Assembly (NCBI GenBank): GCA_963707875.1
Contig: CAVPRU010000002.1
Coordinates: 124,001 to 188,000, forward strand
Reading direction: 5' to 3'
Length of the DNA stretch: 64,000 nt
DNA from: SZUA-320 sp963707875
Lineage (GTDB): Bacteria > Gemmatimonadota > Gemmatimonadetes > Gemmatimonadales > GWC2-71-9
The notes below the pieces were generated by a model, which did no database searches, was not told the origin of the DNA, and was given only the letters and a program-made list of their open reading frames with translations. Position numbers and translations under genes: made by a program. Positions 7,765 to 17,471 of the stretch are shown piece by piece. The stretch's first letter is position 1. Every line of letters begins with the position of its first letter.

Positions 7765-9915
7765 CTAGTTCCTGCGTCCCTCTCGCCGCTCGCTTCGCGC
7801 GGCCTCCCGCAGCGCATCCATGACCTCCTCCACCAGGTCAGCCGCCGACCCTTCCAGCCGATCGCCCCAACGACGGTAGAGTTCCCGCAGGATCGCCTCG
7901 CTGTGGAACCCTTCACCGAAGTCCACCCGGAACCCCGAGCCGAAGTCCCCCCGCCAACAGCCCTGCTCGGACGGCTCGGTTCCCTCCAGGAACACCTCCG
8001 TGGAACCACAGCCACCGTACCAGCCCTCACCACCCGCGCTGACCGTGGCCTCGACAATCCCGTCCGGTACGTTCGGTCCTTCCCATCCGTCCTCCGGCTC
8101 GATGTCATTGAGGAACCCGGCCACGATCGGCAGGGCGGCGGATGCCCCGCTCATCCCGATGCTCTGGCCATCATCTCGACCTACCCAGACCGCCACCACC
8201 AGTTCGGGCGAGTAGGCCACGAACCAGGCATCGCGCCAGTCGTTAGAGGTGCCAGTCTTCCCGGCGATTCCCTCGAAGCGGCCCCGGGCATTCAGCGCCC
8301 GCCCGGTGCCCCGGGTCACCACACCCTGCAACGTCGAGGTCACCAGATAGGTCGCCGCCGGATCCGCTACGCGGGTGACGACCGGGTCGCGCACCCCCTC
8401 GAGCCGGGTGCCGTGCCGGGCACTGCCGAGCACGGTGCGCGAAGCGGCCAGCTCACCCTGCGCGGCGAAGACCCCGTACGCCCGGGCCAGTTCGAGCAGG
8501 GTCACCTCCGAACTGCCCAGTGCCAGGCTCGGCACCGGACGCAGCGGACCGGCGATCCCCAGCCGCCGAGCGGTCGCCACGATCCGCTCGGCACCGACCT
8601 GCATTCCGATCCGAGCGAATGGGACATTGAGCGACTGCTCCATGGCCTCGCGGACCGTGACCTCACCATGGAACTGGCCGTCGTAGTTGGCGGGCTGCCA
8701 GAGCGTGCCGCCGGCCCGAACCGACAGCGGAGCATCGTCCACCATCGTGGCCAGGGTGAACTGCGGGTTGCCGTCATCATGTCGCTCCAACGCCGCCAGC
8801 GCCACGATCGGCTTGAAGGCGCTGCCTGGTTGCCGCCGGGCCTGAGTGGCCCGATTGAACTGGGAGGTGCCGTAGTCCGCACCCCCGACCATCGCCAGGA
8901 GGTCCCCGGTGCGCGGGTCGAGCGCCACCACGGCGGCCTCCACTCCGGGTGCCTGCCGGCGCAATCGGCGGATTCCGGCCTGCACCGCCCGTTCGGCGGC
9001 CCGCTGCAGCGTAGCATCCATGGTGGTGTACACCGCCACCCCTCGCGAGGGGAGCGACCGAACGTCCCTCTGCACCTGATCCCGGAACCAGCGCGCGTCC
9101 AGCGTTGACGTCGGGTGCTCCCGTCGTGGAAGCGCAGCCTCGGCGGCTCGTCGAGCGGCGGGCCCGTTCACCCGGAGCTGGTCGATCATCAGGTTCAGGA
9201 CCAGCGCCCGCCGTTCCCTGGCCGACTCCGGGTGGCGATCGGGTACGTATCTGTTGGGAGCCTGGATCATGCCGGCCAGCAGGGCAGACTCGGCGAGGCC
9301 GATCCGCTCCACATTCCGGCCGAAGTAGTACCGGGCCGCAGCGCCCACCCCGTGAATCGGTCGGCCTCCGTCCTGGCCGAGGTAGATCTCGTTGAGGTAC
9401 GCCTCGAGAATGGTGCCCTTGTCGTAGCGGGCCTCCAGGGCCAGGGCGAGTGCGGCCTCGCGCACCTTGCGGAGCACGGTCCGGCTGCTGGAGAGGAAGA
9501 GATTCTTGGCCAGCTGCTGGGTAAGGGTGCTGCCGCCCTGCCGGATCCCGCCGGCGCGGACGTTGGCGAAAAGGGCTCCGCCGATCCGGCGGAAGTCGAG
9601 GCCGTGGTGCTGGAAGAACCGCTGGTCCTCAACGGCGAGGACCGCCTGGACCAGGTGGTCTGGCAGGTCGGACAGGGTGACGGGAATCCGGGATTCCAGC
9701 GGGCTGCCGCTGGGGGTGCCGAGAGCGACCGGCGGGCCTCGGCCCCCGTCCCATCGATCTGGCCTGGTATAAAGCGTTGTGGCGGCACGACTTTCAGGGG
9801 ATGTCAGGGTGCCGCGAATGGTGGCTTCCAGGGCGAGCCCGAGGGTGCCGAGGGCCAGGGCGATGAGGGTGATCTTGGCGGTGCGCCGGGCCAGCAGGCG
9901 GATCTGGATCTGCAT
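7765..9915 (-). CDS. Class A penicillin-binding protein (GT51 glycosyltransferase / transpeptidase)
   Basis: 716 residues. The start at 9915 (ATG) is set by a strong GGGAGG six bases upstream and gives an N-terminus with a membrane anchor (about residues 10-32). The open frame extends to 10104 but lacks family similarity there. The GT51 domain (about 75-250) contains AVEDQRFFQHHGLD with the catalytic glutamate, GGSTLTQQLAKN and the KVREAALALALE helix. The transpeptidase domain (about 320-620) has GSAFKPI (active-site serine of SxxK near residue 366), QSLNVPF (SxN) and KTGTSND (KTG). It polymerises glycan strands and crosslinks peptidoglycan in the periplasm. The gene is monocistronic, with a divergent gene about 200 bp upstream. 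Confidence 0.95.
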   Translation of the reverse strand: MQIQIRLLARRTAKITLIALALGTLGLALEATIRGTLTSPESRAATTLYTRPDRWDGGRGPPVALGTPSGSPLESRIPVTLSDLPDHLVQAVLAVEDQRFFQHHGLDFRRIGGALFANVRAGGIRQGGSTLTQQLAKNLFLSSSRTVLRKVREAALALALEARYDKGTILEAYLNEIYLGQDGGRPIHGVGAAARYYFGRNVERIGLAESALLAGMIQAPNRYVPDRHPESARERRALVLNLMIDQLRVNGPAARRAAEAALPRREHPTSTLDARWFRDQVQRDVRSLPSRGVAVYTTMDATLQRAAERAVQAGIRRLRRQAPGVEAAVVALDPRTGDLLAMVGGADYGTSQFNRATQARRQPGSAFKPIVALAALERHDDGNPQFTLATMVDDAPLSVRAGGTLWQPANYDGQFHGEVTVREAMEQSLNVPFARIGMQVGAERIVATARRLGIAGPLRPVPSLALGSSEVTLLELARAYGVFAAQGELAASRTVLGSARHGTRLEGVRDPVVTRVADPAATYLVTSTLQGVVTRGTGRALNARGRFEGIAGKTGTSNDWRDAWFVAYSPELVVAVWVGRDDGQSIGMSGASAALPIVAGFLNDIEPEDGWEGPNVPDGIVEATVSAGGEGWYGGCGSTEVFLEGTEPSEQGCWRGDFGSGFRVDFGEGFHSEAILRELYRRWGDRLEGSAADLVEEVMDALREAARSERREGRRN

Positions 9916-10118
9916 GAGGGACCTCCCTGATGCAGGATCAGACGCCTCAAGCGGGAATGGGGTTTCATTTTGGCACGTTGCCGCAACAGCCATTTGGCGG
10001 TAGGGTATCGGAGGAGCCCAGCCAAGACGTCGAGCCGCCGCCGAGGGGACTCGTGACGACGGTTGATGGCAGGTTCGCTTACTGACGGTCTTTCGTCTCC
10101 CCAACCCGGAGTGACACC

Positions 10119-10535
10119 ATGGCCAATCTCGACATCAACTTCCTCGCTGTCCTGGTGGCCGCGGTGGTCACCTTTGCCCTGGGAGCGCTCTGGTACTCGC
10201 CGCTGCTCTTCGCCAAGCAGTGGGTGGCGGCGCATGGCTTTTCGCCCGAGCAGGTGGAAGCCATGCAGAAGAACACCGGCCCGGCGTACGGGGTGACCTT
10301 CGTCTGCTGGCTCGTCATGTCAGCGGCCCTTGCCATCCTGTCACACCGGATCGGCGTTGACACCGCTCTGGGAGGACTGAAGCTCGGTGCCCTGTGCTGG
10401 GCGGGGTTCGCCGCCACGGTGGGCTTGAGCGGGCTGATGTTTTCGGACAAGCGACTGCCGGCCTACCTCATCGACGCCGGCTACCAGCTGGTGTCGCTGC
10501 TCGGAATGGGCGTCATCCTGGCGATCTGGCCATAG
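10119..10535 (+). CDS. DUF1761 family membrane protein
   Basis: 138 residues with four predicted transmembrane helices. The N-terminal signature VTFALGALWYSPLLFAKQW, with Gly-x-x-Trp-Tyr-Ser in helix 1, is diagnostic of DUF1761. A basic loop follows helix 3 (FSDKRLPAYLIDAGYQL). The ATG at 10119 lies 204 bp upstream-divergent from the penicillin-binding protein gene. Function is unknown for the family. A second small membrane protein gene follows after 40 bp on the same strand. Confidence 0.85.
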   Translation: MANLDINFLAVLVAAVVTFALGALWYSPLLFAKQWVAAHGFSPEQVEAMQKNTGPAYGVTFVCWLVMSAALAILSHRIGVDTALGGLKLGALCWAGFAATVGLSGLMFSDKRLPAYLIDAGYQLVSLLGMGVILAIWP

Positions 10536-10575
10536 GACAGGCGCACGGAGTTAAAGGAACGATGGAACTCTTGCG

Positions 10576-10941
10576 ATGAGCCCGGACGCCACCCGGAAGT
10601 TCGTGCGGCTTCTGGCCCTCGGATTCGCGGCTCTCCCCGTCGGCTTTGGCGCGCTGCGCGCGCTCACCACCGGGACCGACTTCCGCTACATCGTGACGGC
10701 CCTCGCATCGCTCGCCATGGCGGCCACGATCTTCCGACTCGGCGCCTCGCGAGTCCGCTCGCGCTGGCTGCTGTCAGGCGTTGCTCTGGTTGGGTCGACA
10801 CTGGTCGCCGCGGCCGTCGCGTTCGCGCAGGGGGCGACTTCCGGCCCGGCGGTATCGGTGGTGGCGCTGGCCTTCAGTCTCTGCGTCACCACGAGCGGCA
10901 TGCTCGGCCTGTTCTCGCGCTCCCCTGTCACCGCTGCCTGA
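10576..10941 (+). CDS. Hypothetical four-helix membrane protein
   Basis: 121 residues from ATG 10576. It is almost entirely hydrophobic, with four helices (about residues 10-30, 38-56, 63-86 and 92-114) separated by short Arg-containing turns. I recognise no family. It probably shares a transcript with the DUF1761 gene 40 bp upstream and is closed by a strong terminator 20 bp after the stop codon, which supports it as the last gene of a two-gene unit. Confidence 0.6.
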   Translation: MSPDATRKFVRLLALGFAALPVGFGALRALTTGTDFRYIVTALASLAMAATIFRLGASRVRSRWLLSGVALVGSTLVAAAVAFAQGATSGPAVSVVALAFSLCVTTSGMLGLFSRSPVTAA

Positions 10942-10961
10942 CCACCGTTGGTCCCCACACT

Positions 10962-10999
10962 GAGGACCCGGTCAGTTTCCCGACCGGGCCCTCTTTCGT
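10962..10999 (+). terminator. Rho-independent terminator
   Basis: A 12 bp stem with a single mismatch (GAGGACCCGGTC against GACCGGGCCCTC) and an 8 nt loop (AGTTTCCC) is followed by a TTTCGTTT tail. It lies 20 bases after the stop of the small membrane protein gene and before the first hairpin repeat. Confidence 0.8.
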
Positions 11000-11061
11000 T
11001 TGGGTGTACAATTTCTTCCGGAGACCCCGGCATGCTTCAGACGCGCGTGAGCCCGCCCGGC

Positions 11062-11181
11062 GCCGCTGAGGGTGGGGAGTGGCCGCCGGCGGCGTCAGGC
11101 CCTGCCGACGGACCCGGAGCTTCCCAGGCGGGCGCAGCAGGGACTGCCAGCCGCCCAAGGCCACTCCCCACCCTCAGCGGC
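11062..11181 (+). repeat. Hairpin repeat copy 1 (constant core, locus-specific arms)
   Basis: 120 bp. The outer arms at 11062-11084 and 11159-11181 are perfect 23 bp inverted repeats. Inside them sits the shared core: GGCGTCAGGCCCTGCC, a variable apical segment, then GCGCAGCAGGGACTGCCAGC. It fills the gap before the kinase gene at 11265, together with the terminator upstream. The core is shared with five other copies in 11-25 kb, while the arms are unique to this locus. Confidence 0.9.
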
Positions 11182-11264
11182 CGGCAGCGCGGTTGCCAAA
11201 CCGCTGGTCCGACCCTGGGAACTGGGGGTATCCTTCGAACGCCCACAGCCTCCACAGGATCAGC

Positions 11265-13667
11265 GTGACCGAGCTTCCGAAGTCCCTCGAACAACTCAGG
11301 GCAGCACTGGCCGACCGCTACCGCCTCGAACGGGAACTCGGCGAGGGCGGCATGGCCATGGTCTACCTGGCCCACGACCTCCGGCACGACCGGCAGGTTG
11401 CCGTCAAGGTGCTCAAGCCAGAGCTCGCGGCGGTGCTCGGTGCGCAGCGCTTCCTCAAGGAAATCCAGATCACCGCCAACCTGCAGCACCCTCACATCCT
11501 GCCGCTGTTCGACTCGGGCAGCGCAGAGGGAGCCCTGTACTATGTGATGCCGCTGGTGCAGGGTGAGTCGCTGCGCGAGCGGCTGGACCGGGAAAGGCTG
11601 TTGCCGGTCGACGAAACCCTCCGGATCGTCCAGCAGGTCGCCGGCGCGCTCGATTTCGCCCACCGTCAGGGCGTCATCCACCGCGACATCAAGCCGGAGA
11701 ACATCCTGCTCCACGATGGAGAGGCCCTGCTCGCCGACTTCGGGATCGCCCTCGCGGTGACCGAAGCCGGCGGCGGGCGGCTGACCAGCACCGGGCTCTC
11801 GGTGGGCACCATGCAGTACATGAGTCCGGAACAGGCCACCGGCGAGCGCGACCTCGACGCCCGCAGCGACATCTACTCGCTTGGCGCGGTGACGTACGAG
11901 ATGCTGGCGGGGGAACCACCCCTGAGCGGCCCCTCGCCCCGGGCGATGATCGCCAAGCTGATGACCGAACGCCCGACGTCGTTGCGGGTGGTGCGCGACG
12001 TCGTGCCCCCGTCGCTCGACGCGGCCGTGATGCGGGCGCTGGCCAAGTCGCCGACGGACCGGTTCGCGAGCGCGCGCCAGTTCGCCGATGCGCTCACGGC
12101 GCCCGACCCGGCGGCGTCAACCGGCGGGGCTCGGCACCGGTCGGCCTCACCAGCCATCAGGCGGATCGGCCTCATCGCGACTGCGGTTCTGGGCGCGGCG
12201 GCCGTGGTGCTGGCACTGTGGTCGGGGATACCGAGGCGTTCCGGTGCCGGTGCAGTGGAGGGACCGGCGGTGATCCGCTCCATCGCCGTCCTACCGCTGG
12301 ACAACTACTCGGGCGACCCCAGCCAGGACTACTTCGCCGAAGGGATGACCGACGAATTGACCGCCGCCCTCGCCACCATCAGCCAGTTGCGGGTGACCTC
12401 CCGGGGGTCGGCGATGCAGTTCCAGGGGAAAAACCGCCCGGCGACGCCGGTGATCGCCAGGGCGCTCGACGTGGATGCCGTCGTGGAGGGGTCGGTGGTC
12501 CGGTCCGGCGACAAGGTTCGGATCACCGCGCAGCTGATCGACGCCCGGGCCGACCGGAACCTCTGGGCAAAGAGCTTCGAGCGGAACTCGAGCGACGTAC
12601 TGTCCCTTCAGGCCGAGCTCGCTTCGGCCATCGCGCACGAGATCAACGTCCGCCTGACGCCAAGTGAGCAGTCACGACTCTCGGCCGCGCGGAGCGTCGA
12701 TCCGGAGGCCTACGACGCCTATCTCAAGGGGCGCTATTTCTTCAATCGCCCGAGTGATGAGAACCTTCAGAAGGCGATCGTCCAGTTTGAAGAGGCCGTC
12801 CGGTTGAGTCCGACCTTCGCCCCGGCCTACTCGGGGCTGTCCGATGCCTACCTCTGGGCCGGCTACAACGAGGGTGTGTTGACCGCGTCCGAGGCCAAGC
12901 CCAAGGCCCGGGCCGCGGCCGAGCGGGCGGTCGAGCTCGACAGCATGTCCGCGGAGGCACATACCTCGCTGGCGGTGTTCAAGCTGTTCTACGAGCTGGA
13001 CTGGGCCGGGTCGGAGCGCGATTTCCGTCGGGCCTTCGAGCTCAATCCGAACTACGCCTTCGCCCACGATCAGTTCGCCATGGGGCTGGCTTTCACCGGA
13101 CGGTATGAAGAATCGATCGCGGAGAGCCGGTTGGCGGCACAGCTGGACCCGTTGTCGCCTCAGGTGCTGGTCGATGCCAACATGGCGTTCATGTTCCAGA
13201 AGAACTTCCCGGCGGCCAAGGCGCTGGCGCGAAAGGCGGCTCAACTCGACCCCAGCTATTTCTTTCCCGTCATGGTGGAGGGCTGGAGCGACCTGGCGGC
13301 CGGGAAGCCCGCCGACGCCATCCCGCTGCTCGTGAAGGCCAAGGCGATGGGCGCCCCGCCCTTCGTGGGTGCGTATCTGGGCTACGCGTACGGGGCCGCT
13401 GGCGACCAGGTCGGCACGATGGCCGAGCTCGCGGAACTCAGGAGGACCTCACCCGGGGGCCGGGTGCTGCCGTTCAATCTGGCGATGATCCACCTTGGCC
13501 TTGGCGACCATCCCCGAACGCTCGACTACCTCGAGCAGGCCCTCGCCGCCGATTCCCAGATGATGGCCTGGCTCGGGCGGGACCCGATCTTCGATCCGCT
13601 CCGGGCCGAGCCCCGGTTCATTGCCTTGATGAAGAGGCTGAACTTCTCCGAACCGCCGGACCGCTGA
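11265..13667 (+). CDS. PknB-type Ser/Thr kinase with TolB-like domain and TPR half
   Basis: 800 residues from GTG 11265, with AGGA five bases upstream; the open frame continues to 11079 but runs through the hairpin repeat, so the later start is chosen. The kinase domain (about 18-280) has GEGGMAMVYL, VAVKVLK, IHRDIKPENI, ADFGIALAVT and GTMQYMSPEQ, all catalytic residues kept. A transmembrane helix lies near 305-325. The TolB N-terminal-like domain starts at SIAVLPLDNYSGDPSQDYF, followed by a VEGSVVRSGDKVRITAQLI stretch, then TPR units to the C-terminus. It probably integrates an extracytoplasmic or protein-binding signal into phosphorylation. It has no operon partner and is flanked on both sides by hairpin repeats. 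Confidence 0.92.
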   Translation: MTELPKSLEQLRAALADRYRLERELGEGGMAMVYLAHDLRHDRQVAVKVLKPELAAVLGAQRFLKEIQITANLQHPHILPLFDSGSAEGALYYVMPLVQGESLRERLDRERLLPVDETLRIVQQVAGALDFAHRQGVIHRDIKPENILLHDGEALLADFGIALAVTEAGGGRLTSTGLSVGTMQYMSPEQATGERDLDARSDIYSLGAVTYEMLAGEPPLSGPSPRAMIAKLMTERPTSLRVVRDVVPPSLDAAVMRALAKSPTDRFASARQFADALTAPDPAASTGGARHRSASPAIRRIGLIATAVLGAAAVVLALWSGIPRRSGAGAVEGPAVIRSIAVLPLDNYSGDPSQDYFAEGMTDELTAALATISQLRVTSRGSAMQFQGKNRPATPVIARALDVDAVVEGSVVRSGDKVRITAQLIDARADRNLWAKSFERNSSDVLSLQAELASAIAHEINVRLTPSEQSRLSAARSVDPEAYDAYLKGRYFFNRPSDENLQKAIVQFEEAVRLSPTFAPAYSGLSDAYLWAGYNEGVLTASEAKPKARAAAERAVELDSMSAEAHTSLAVFKLFYELDWAGSERDFRRAFELNPNYAFAHDQFAMGLAFTGRYEESIAESRLAAQLDPLSPQVLVDANMAFMFQKNFPAAKALARKAAQLDPSYFFPVMVEGWSDLAAGKPADAIPLLVKAKAMGAPPFVGAYLGYAYGAAGDQVGTMAELAELRRTSPGGRVLPFNLAMIHLGLGDHPRTLDYLEQALAADSQMMAWLGRDPIFDPLRAEPRFIALMKRLNFSEPPDR

Positions 13668-13746
13668 CCGCATCTTCTTCCTCCGCCCTGTCCATGCAGA
13701 TCCAGGCCTCGAGGATGAACCTCGACCAGGTCATGACGGCAATCAG

Positions 13747-13890
13747 TGGCCAACGAGAGGGGTACCCCGCATCCTCTCCGGCTGCGCCGCTTACCGGACC
13801 CGGCTCTTCTTCTACCTCAAGGCCTGCGGCCGTGACGAGCTGGGCACCTGGGATCTGTGGGCCGGAATGGACGCGCCTCCGGTGGCGTAG
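13747..13890 (+). pseudogene. C-terminal remnant of a DinB-family gene
   Basis: In frame 13747-13890 the translation includes YRTRLFFYLKACGRDELGTW and ends DLWAGMDAPPVA before TAG. It resembles the C-terminal helix and tail of DinB/YfiT-type proteins (a YRTQLFxYLKACGR-like pattern), but there is no start and no upstream DinB helices in this frame. A different DinB gene lies 158 bp further on, on the other strand. It is most likely a decayed fragment. Recognition is from memory of the family, so confidence is modest. Confidence 0.45.
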
Positions 13891-13910
13891 CGCCCGGGTG
13901 GCGATGGCAG

Positions 13911-14045
13911 GGGGGATCTGGTCGAGGGCCGGGGGTGACCGAAGGCGGCGTCAGTCCCTGCCCGGGGAGCGGGAACTCCCCAGACAAGCGCAGCAGGGAC
14001 TGCCAGCCGTCCGGAGGTCACCCCCGGCCCTCGACCAGATCCCCC
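13911..14045 (+). repeat. Hairpin repeat copy 2
   Basis: 135 bp. Perfect 30 bp outer arms at 13911-13940 and 14016-14045, of a sequence unrelated to copy 1, enclose the same core (GGCGTCAGTCCCTGCC and GCAGCAGGGACTGCCAGCC). Its right edge lies four bases from the stop codon of the DinB gene at 14049, so it may double as that gene's terminator. Confidence 0.9.
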
Positions 14046-14048
14046 GGG

Positions 14049-14564
14049 CTACTGCTGGCTCGACGGCGGCACCAGCCCCTTGAGCCGCATGTAGGTCACG
14101 ATGTTGCCGTAGTGCTCGTAGTCGTGGGCGGTGTTGAAGGCCAGGACGCCCAGCCGGTTCATGTTCATGCCGAACAGGCTGATCGGTTCGACCCCCTTGG
14201 CATCGGTCATCCCGTGCGCCTTGGTGCAGTAGTCGAACGAGGCCTTGACCGCGGCGACCAGAGCGGCCTTGTCGGCCACTTTCTCGAAGTCGTCCGCGTT
14301 GGGGCTCTTCTCCCCGGTGGCCGTCGAGCAGAACATGTAATTCGCGTTGGCGATGTGACCGATCAACTCTCCAAAGCTCCGAACCTCCGGAGTCGGCTTG
14401 AAGCTGTAGTTCGTCTCGGGCATCGCCTCGGCAGCGCCGACCACGAAGCCGTGAACCGCGTGGTAGGCCGCGCTCAGCCCGGACACGGCGCTGCCCTGGG
14501 CCGCGGCGGGCGCGACCGGGACCGCGAGAGCGAAGACGGCGAGCGGAAGCATCGGGTACCGCAT
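14049..14564 (-). CDS. Exported DinB-superfamily protein
   Basis: 171 residues. The N-terminus MRYPMLPLAVFALAVPVAPA followed by AAQG is a signal peptide with a plausible cleavage after AAA. The mature part is a four-helix DinB fold: SFGELIGHIANANYMFCS carries the first metal-ligand histidine, and HDYEHYGNIVTYMRLKGLVP carries the C-terminal H-x3-H pair typical of DinB metal sites. DinB proteins include thiol-dependent transferases, but exported members are uncharacterised. The transcript ends in hairpin repeat copy 2. There is no evident operon partner. Confidence 0.85.
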   Translation of the reverse strand: MRYPMLPLAVFALAVPVAPAAAQGSAVSGLSAAYHAVHGFVVGAAEAMPETNYSFKPTPEVRSFGELIGHIANANYMFCSTATGEKSPNADDFEKVADKAALVAAVKASFDYCTKAHGMTDAKGVEPISLFGMNMNRLGVLAFNTAHDYEHYGNIVTYMRLKGLVPPSSQQ

Positions 14565-14642
14565 GGGGCAACTCCGTGTGAGAGGGGTCGTGGAGAATGC
14601 TCCGAGAATCGCCCGGGGGCAAGTCCCGGCCTCCGACGGTCG

Positions 14643-15362
14643 TCAGGCCTGGGGATTCGCTGGACGCAGATCGATTTCACTGGTCAGGGCCCGGGCCGGG
14701 AGCCGCAAGGCACCTACCACTACTTCAGCGACATCCTCGGGTTCCAGCACACCGCTCCGGGAGATCTTGGGAACCGTGCGGCCCTGTCCGAATCCCGTAC
14801 GCACGCTCCCGGGACAGACCGCCACGACCCGAATCCCCTCTTTCCGGACCTCCATCATCAGCGACTTGCTGAACCCCAGCATCGCATGCTTTGACGCAGC
14901 GTAGGCGGTGCCACCCACCACCGCATTGCGCCCGGCCAGGCTGGCGACGTTGACGATGGCCCCCTCCCCGCGAGACCGCATCCCCGGCAGCACTTCCCGG
15001 GTCACCAGATAGACCGACCGCAGGTTGACCGCCATGGTCCGGTCCCAGTCCTCCAGGGTCAGCTCCTGAAACGGCTTGAGGATTCCGAGCCCCGCGTTGT
15101 TGACCAGCGTGTCGATCGGGCCGAGTGCCTCCACCAGCTGAGCCACCGCCGCGTGGACCTGGTCGGGGTGGCTCACGTCGGCCACCGCACCGGCTGCCTG
15201 GTAGCCGGCGTCACGCAACGCCTTCACGGTCTCGGTGACCCGGGCGGCGGTTCGGGCACAGATCCCCACGGCATACCCTTCCGCGCCCAGGGCGAACGCA
15301 ATGGCCCGGCCGATCCCCTCGGTGGCACCCGTCACCAGCGCGACCCGCGATGTCGTCGTCAT
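14643..15362 (-). CDS. Short-chain dehydrogenase/reductase (classical SDR)
   Basis: 239 residues from ATG 15362; upstream in-frame sequence to 15785 belongs to the divergent gene's territory and has no similarity. Cofactor motif TGATEGIGRA (TGxxxGIG), NNAG in TLVNNAGLG, the catalytic serine in IVNVASLAGR and YAASK in TAYAASKHAM form the complete Ser-Tyr-Lys set. It is an NAD(P)-dependent oxidoreductase of 3-oxoacyl-ACP reductase type with unknown substrate. It is divergently arranged with the gamma-glutamyltransferase gene across a 151 bp gap containing a 23 bp tandem repeat. Confidence 0.93.
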   Translation of the reverse strand: MTTTSRVALVTGATEGIGRAIAFALGAEGYAVGICARTAARVTETVKALRDAGYQAAGAVADVSHPDQVHAAVAQLVEALGPIDTLVNNAGLGILKPFQELTLEDWDRTMAVNLRSVYLVTREVLPGMRSRGEGAIVNVASLAGRNAVVGGTAYAASKHAMLGFSKSLMMEVRKEGIRVVAVCPGSVRTGFGQGRTVPKISRSGVLEPEDVAEVVVGALRLPARALTSEIDLRPANPQA

Positions 15363-15451
15363 CCTGTGGCTCCCGCTTGAGTCATGTCGAGTCTGCCCCA
15401 CTCCAGGGCCTGGCGCAAGTTTCCCGCCGGGACTGGTGCGGTCCCCCCGGC

Positions 15452-15497
15452 CGGGAGTATCCTCTGGGCCACCACGGGAGTACCATCTGGGCCACCA
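15452..15497. repeat. Exact-length tandem duplication of 23 bp in a divergent promoter region
   Basis: Two directly adjacent 23 bp units, 15452-15474 and 15475-15497, both begin CGGGAGTA and end CTGGGCCACCA-like, and differ at only two positions. They lie between the divergent SDR and gamma-glutamyltransferase genes, with the second unit ending 16 bp before the latter's ATG. The position suits an operator or promoter duplication. Confidence 0.75.
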
Positions 15498-15513
15498 CTT
15501 TCCGGACCCGATC

Positions 15514-17235
<1,722 letters not shown>

Positions 17236-17238
17236 GCG

Positions 17239-17466
17239 TTACGGCTGGTCGGTGTCCCCGTCCTCAGGCGAGCTGCCCAACGCCTCGAGTGCAGCCTCGA
17301 CGTCTTCCTCAGCGACCATCAGCCGGACCACGCCGGCAAACGGCAGCGGCAGCATGCCACCGGCGTTGTCGGTGCTGATCACGGCGTCAATCCCCGTGGC
17401 CTCCAGCACCGCAAGATCCAGGGAGGCCTCGGTGATGTTGTGATAGCGACCCACCGGAACCAGCAT
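17239..17466 (-). CDS. DUF2007-like small protein (putative signal-transducing)
   Basis: 75 residues. The opening MLVPVGRYHNITEASLDLAVLE, then GIDAVISTDNAGGMLP and VVRLMVAEEDVEAALEALG, match the compact ferredoxin-like DUF2007 fold, in which an A-x-x-A-x-x-x-L helix follows the first strand. The gene starts five bases after the stop of the M20 peptidase gene, so the two are an operon. Function is unknown. The stop codon lies three bases from the end of the converging gamma-glutamyltransferase gene. Confidence 0.75.
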   Translation of the reverse strand: MLVPVGRYHNITEASLDLAVLEATGIDAVISTDNAGGMLPLPFAGVVRLMVAEEDVEAALEALGSSPEDGDTDQP

Positions 17467-17471
17467 CCCGC

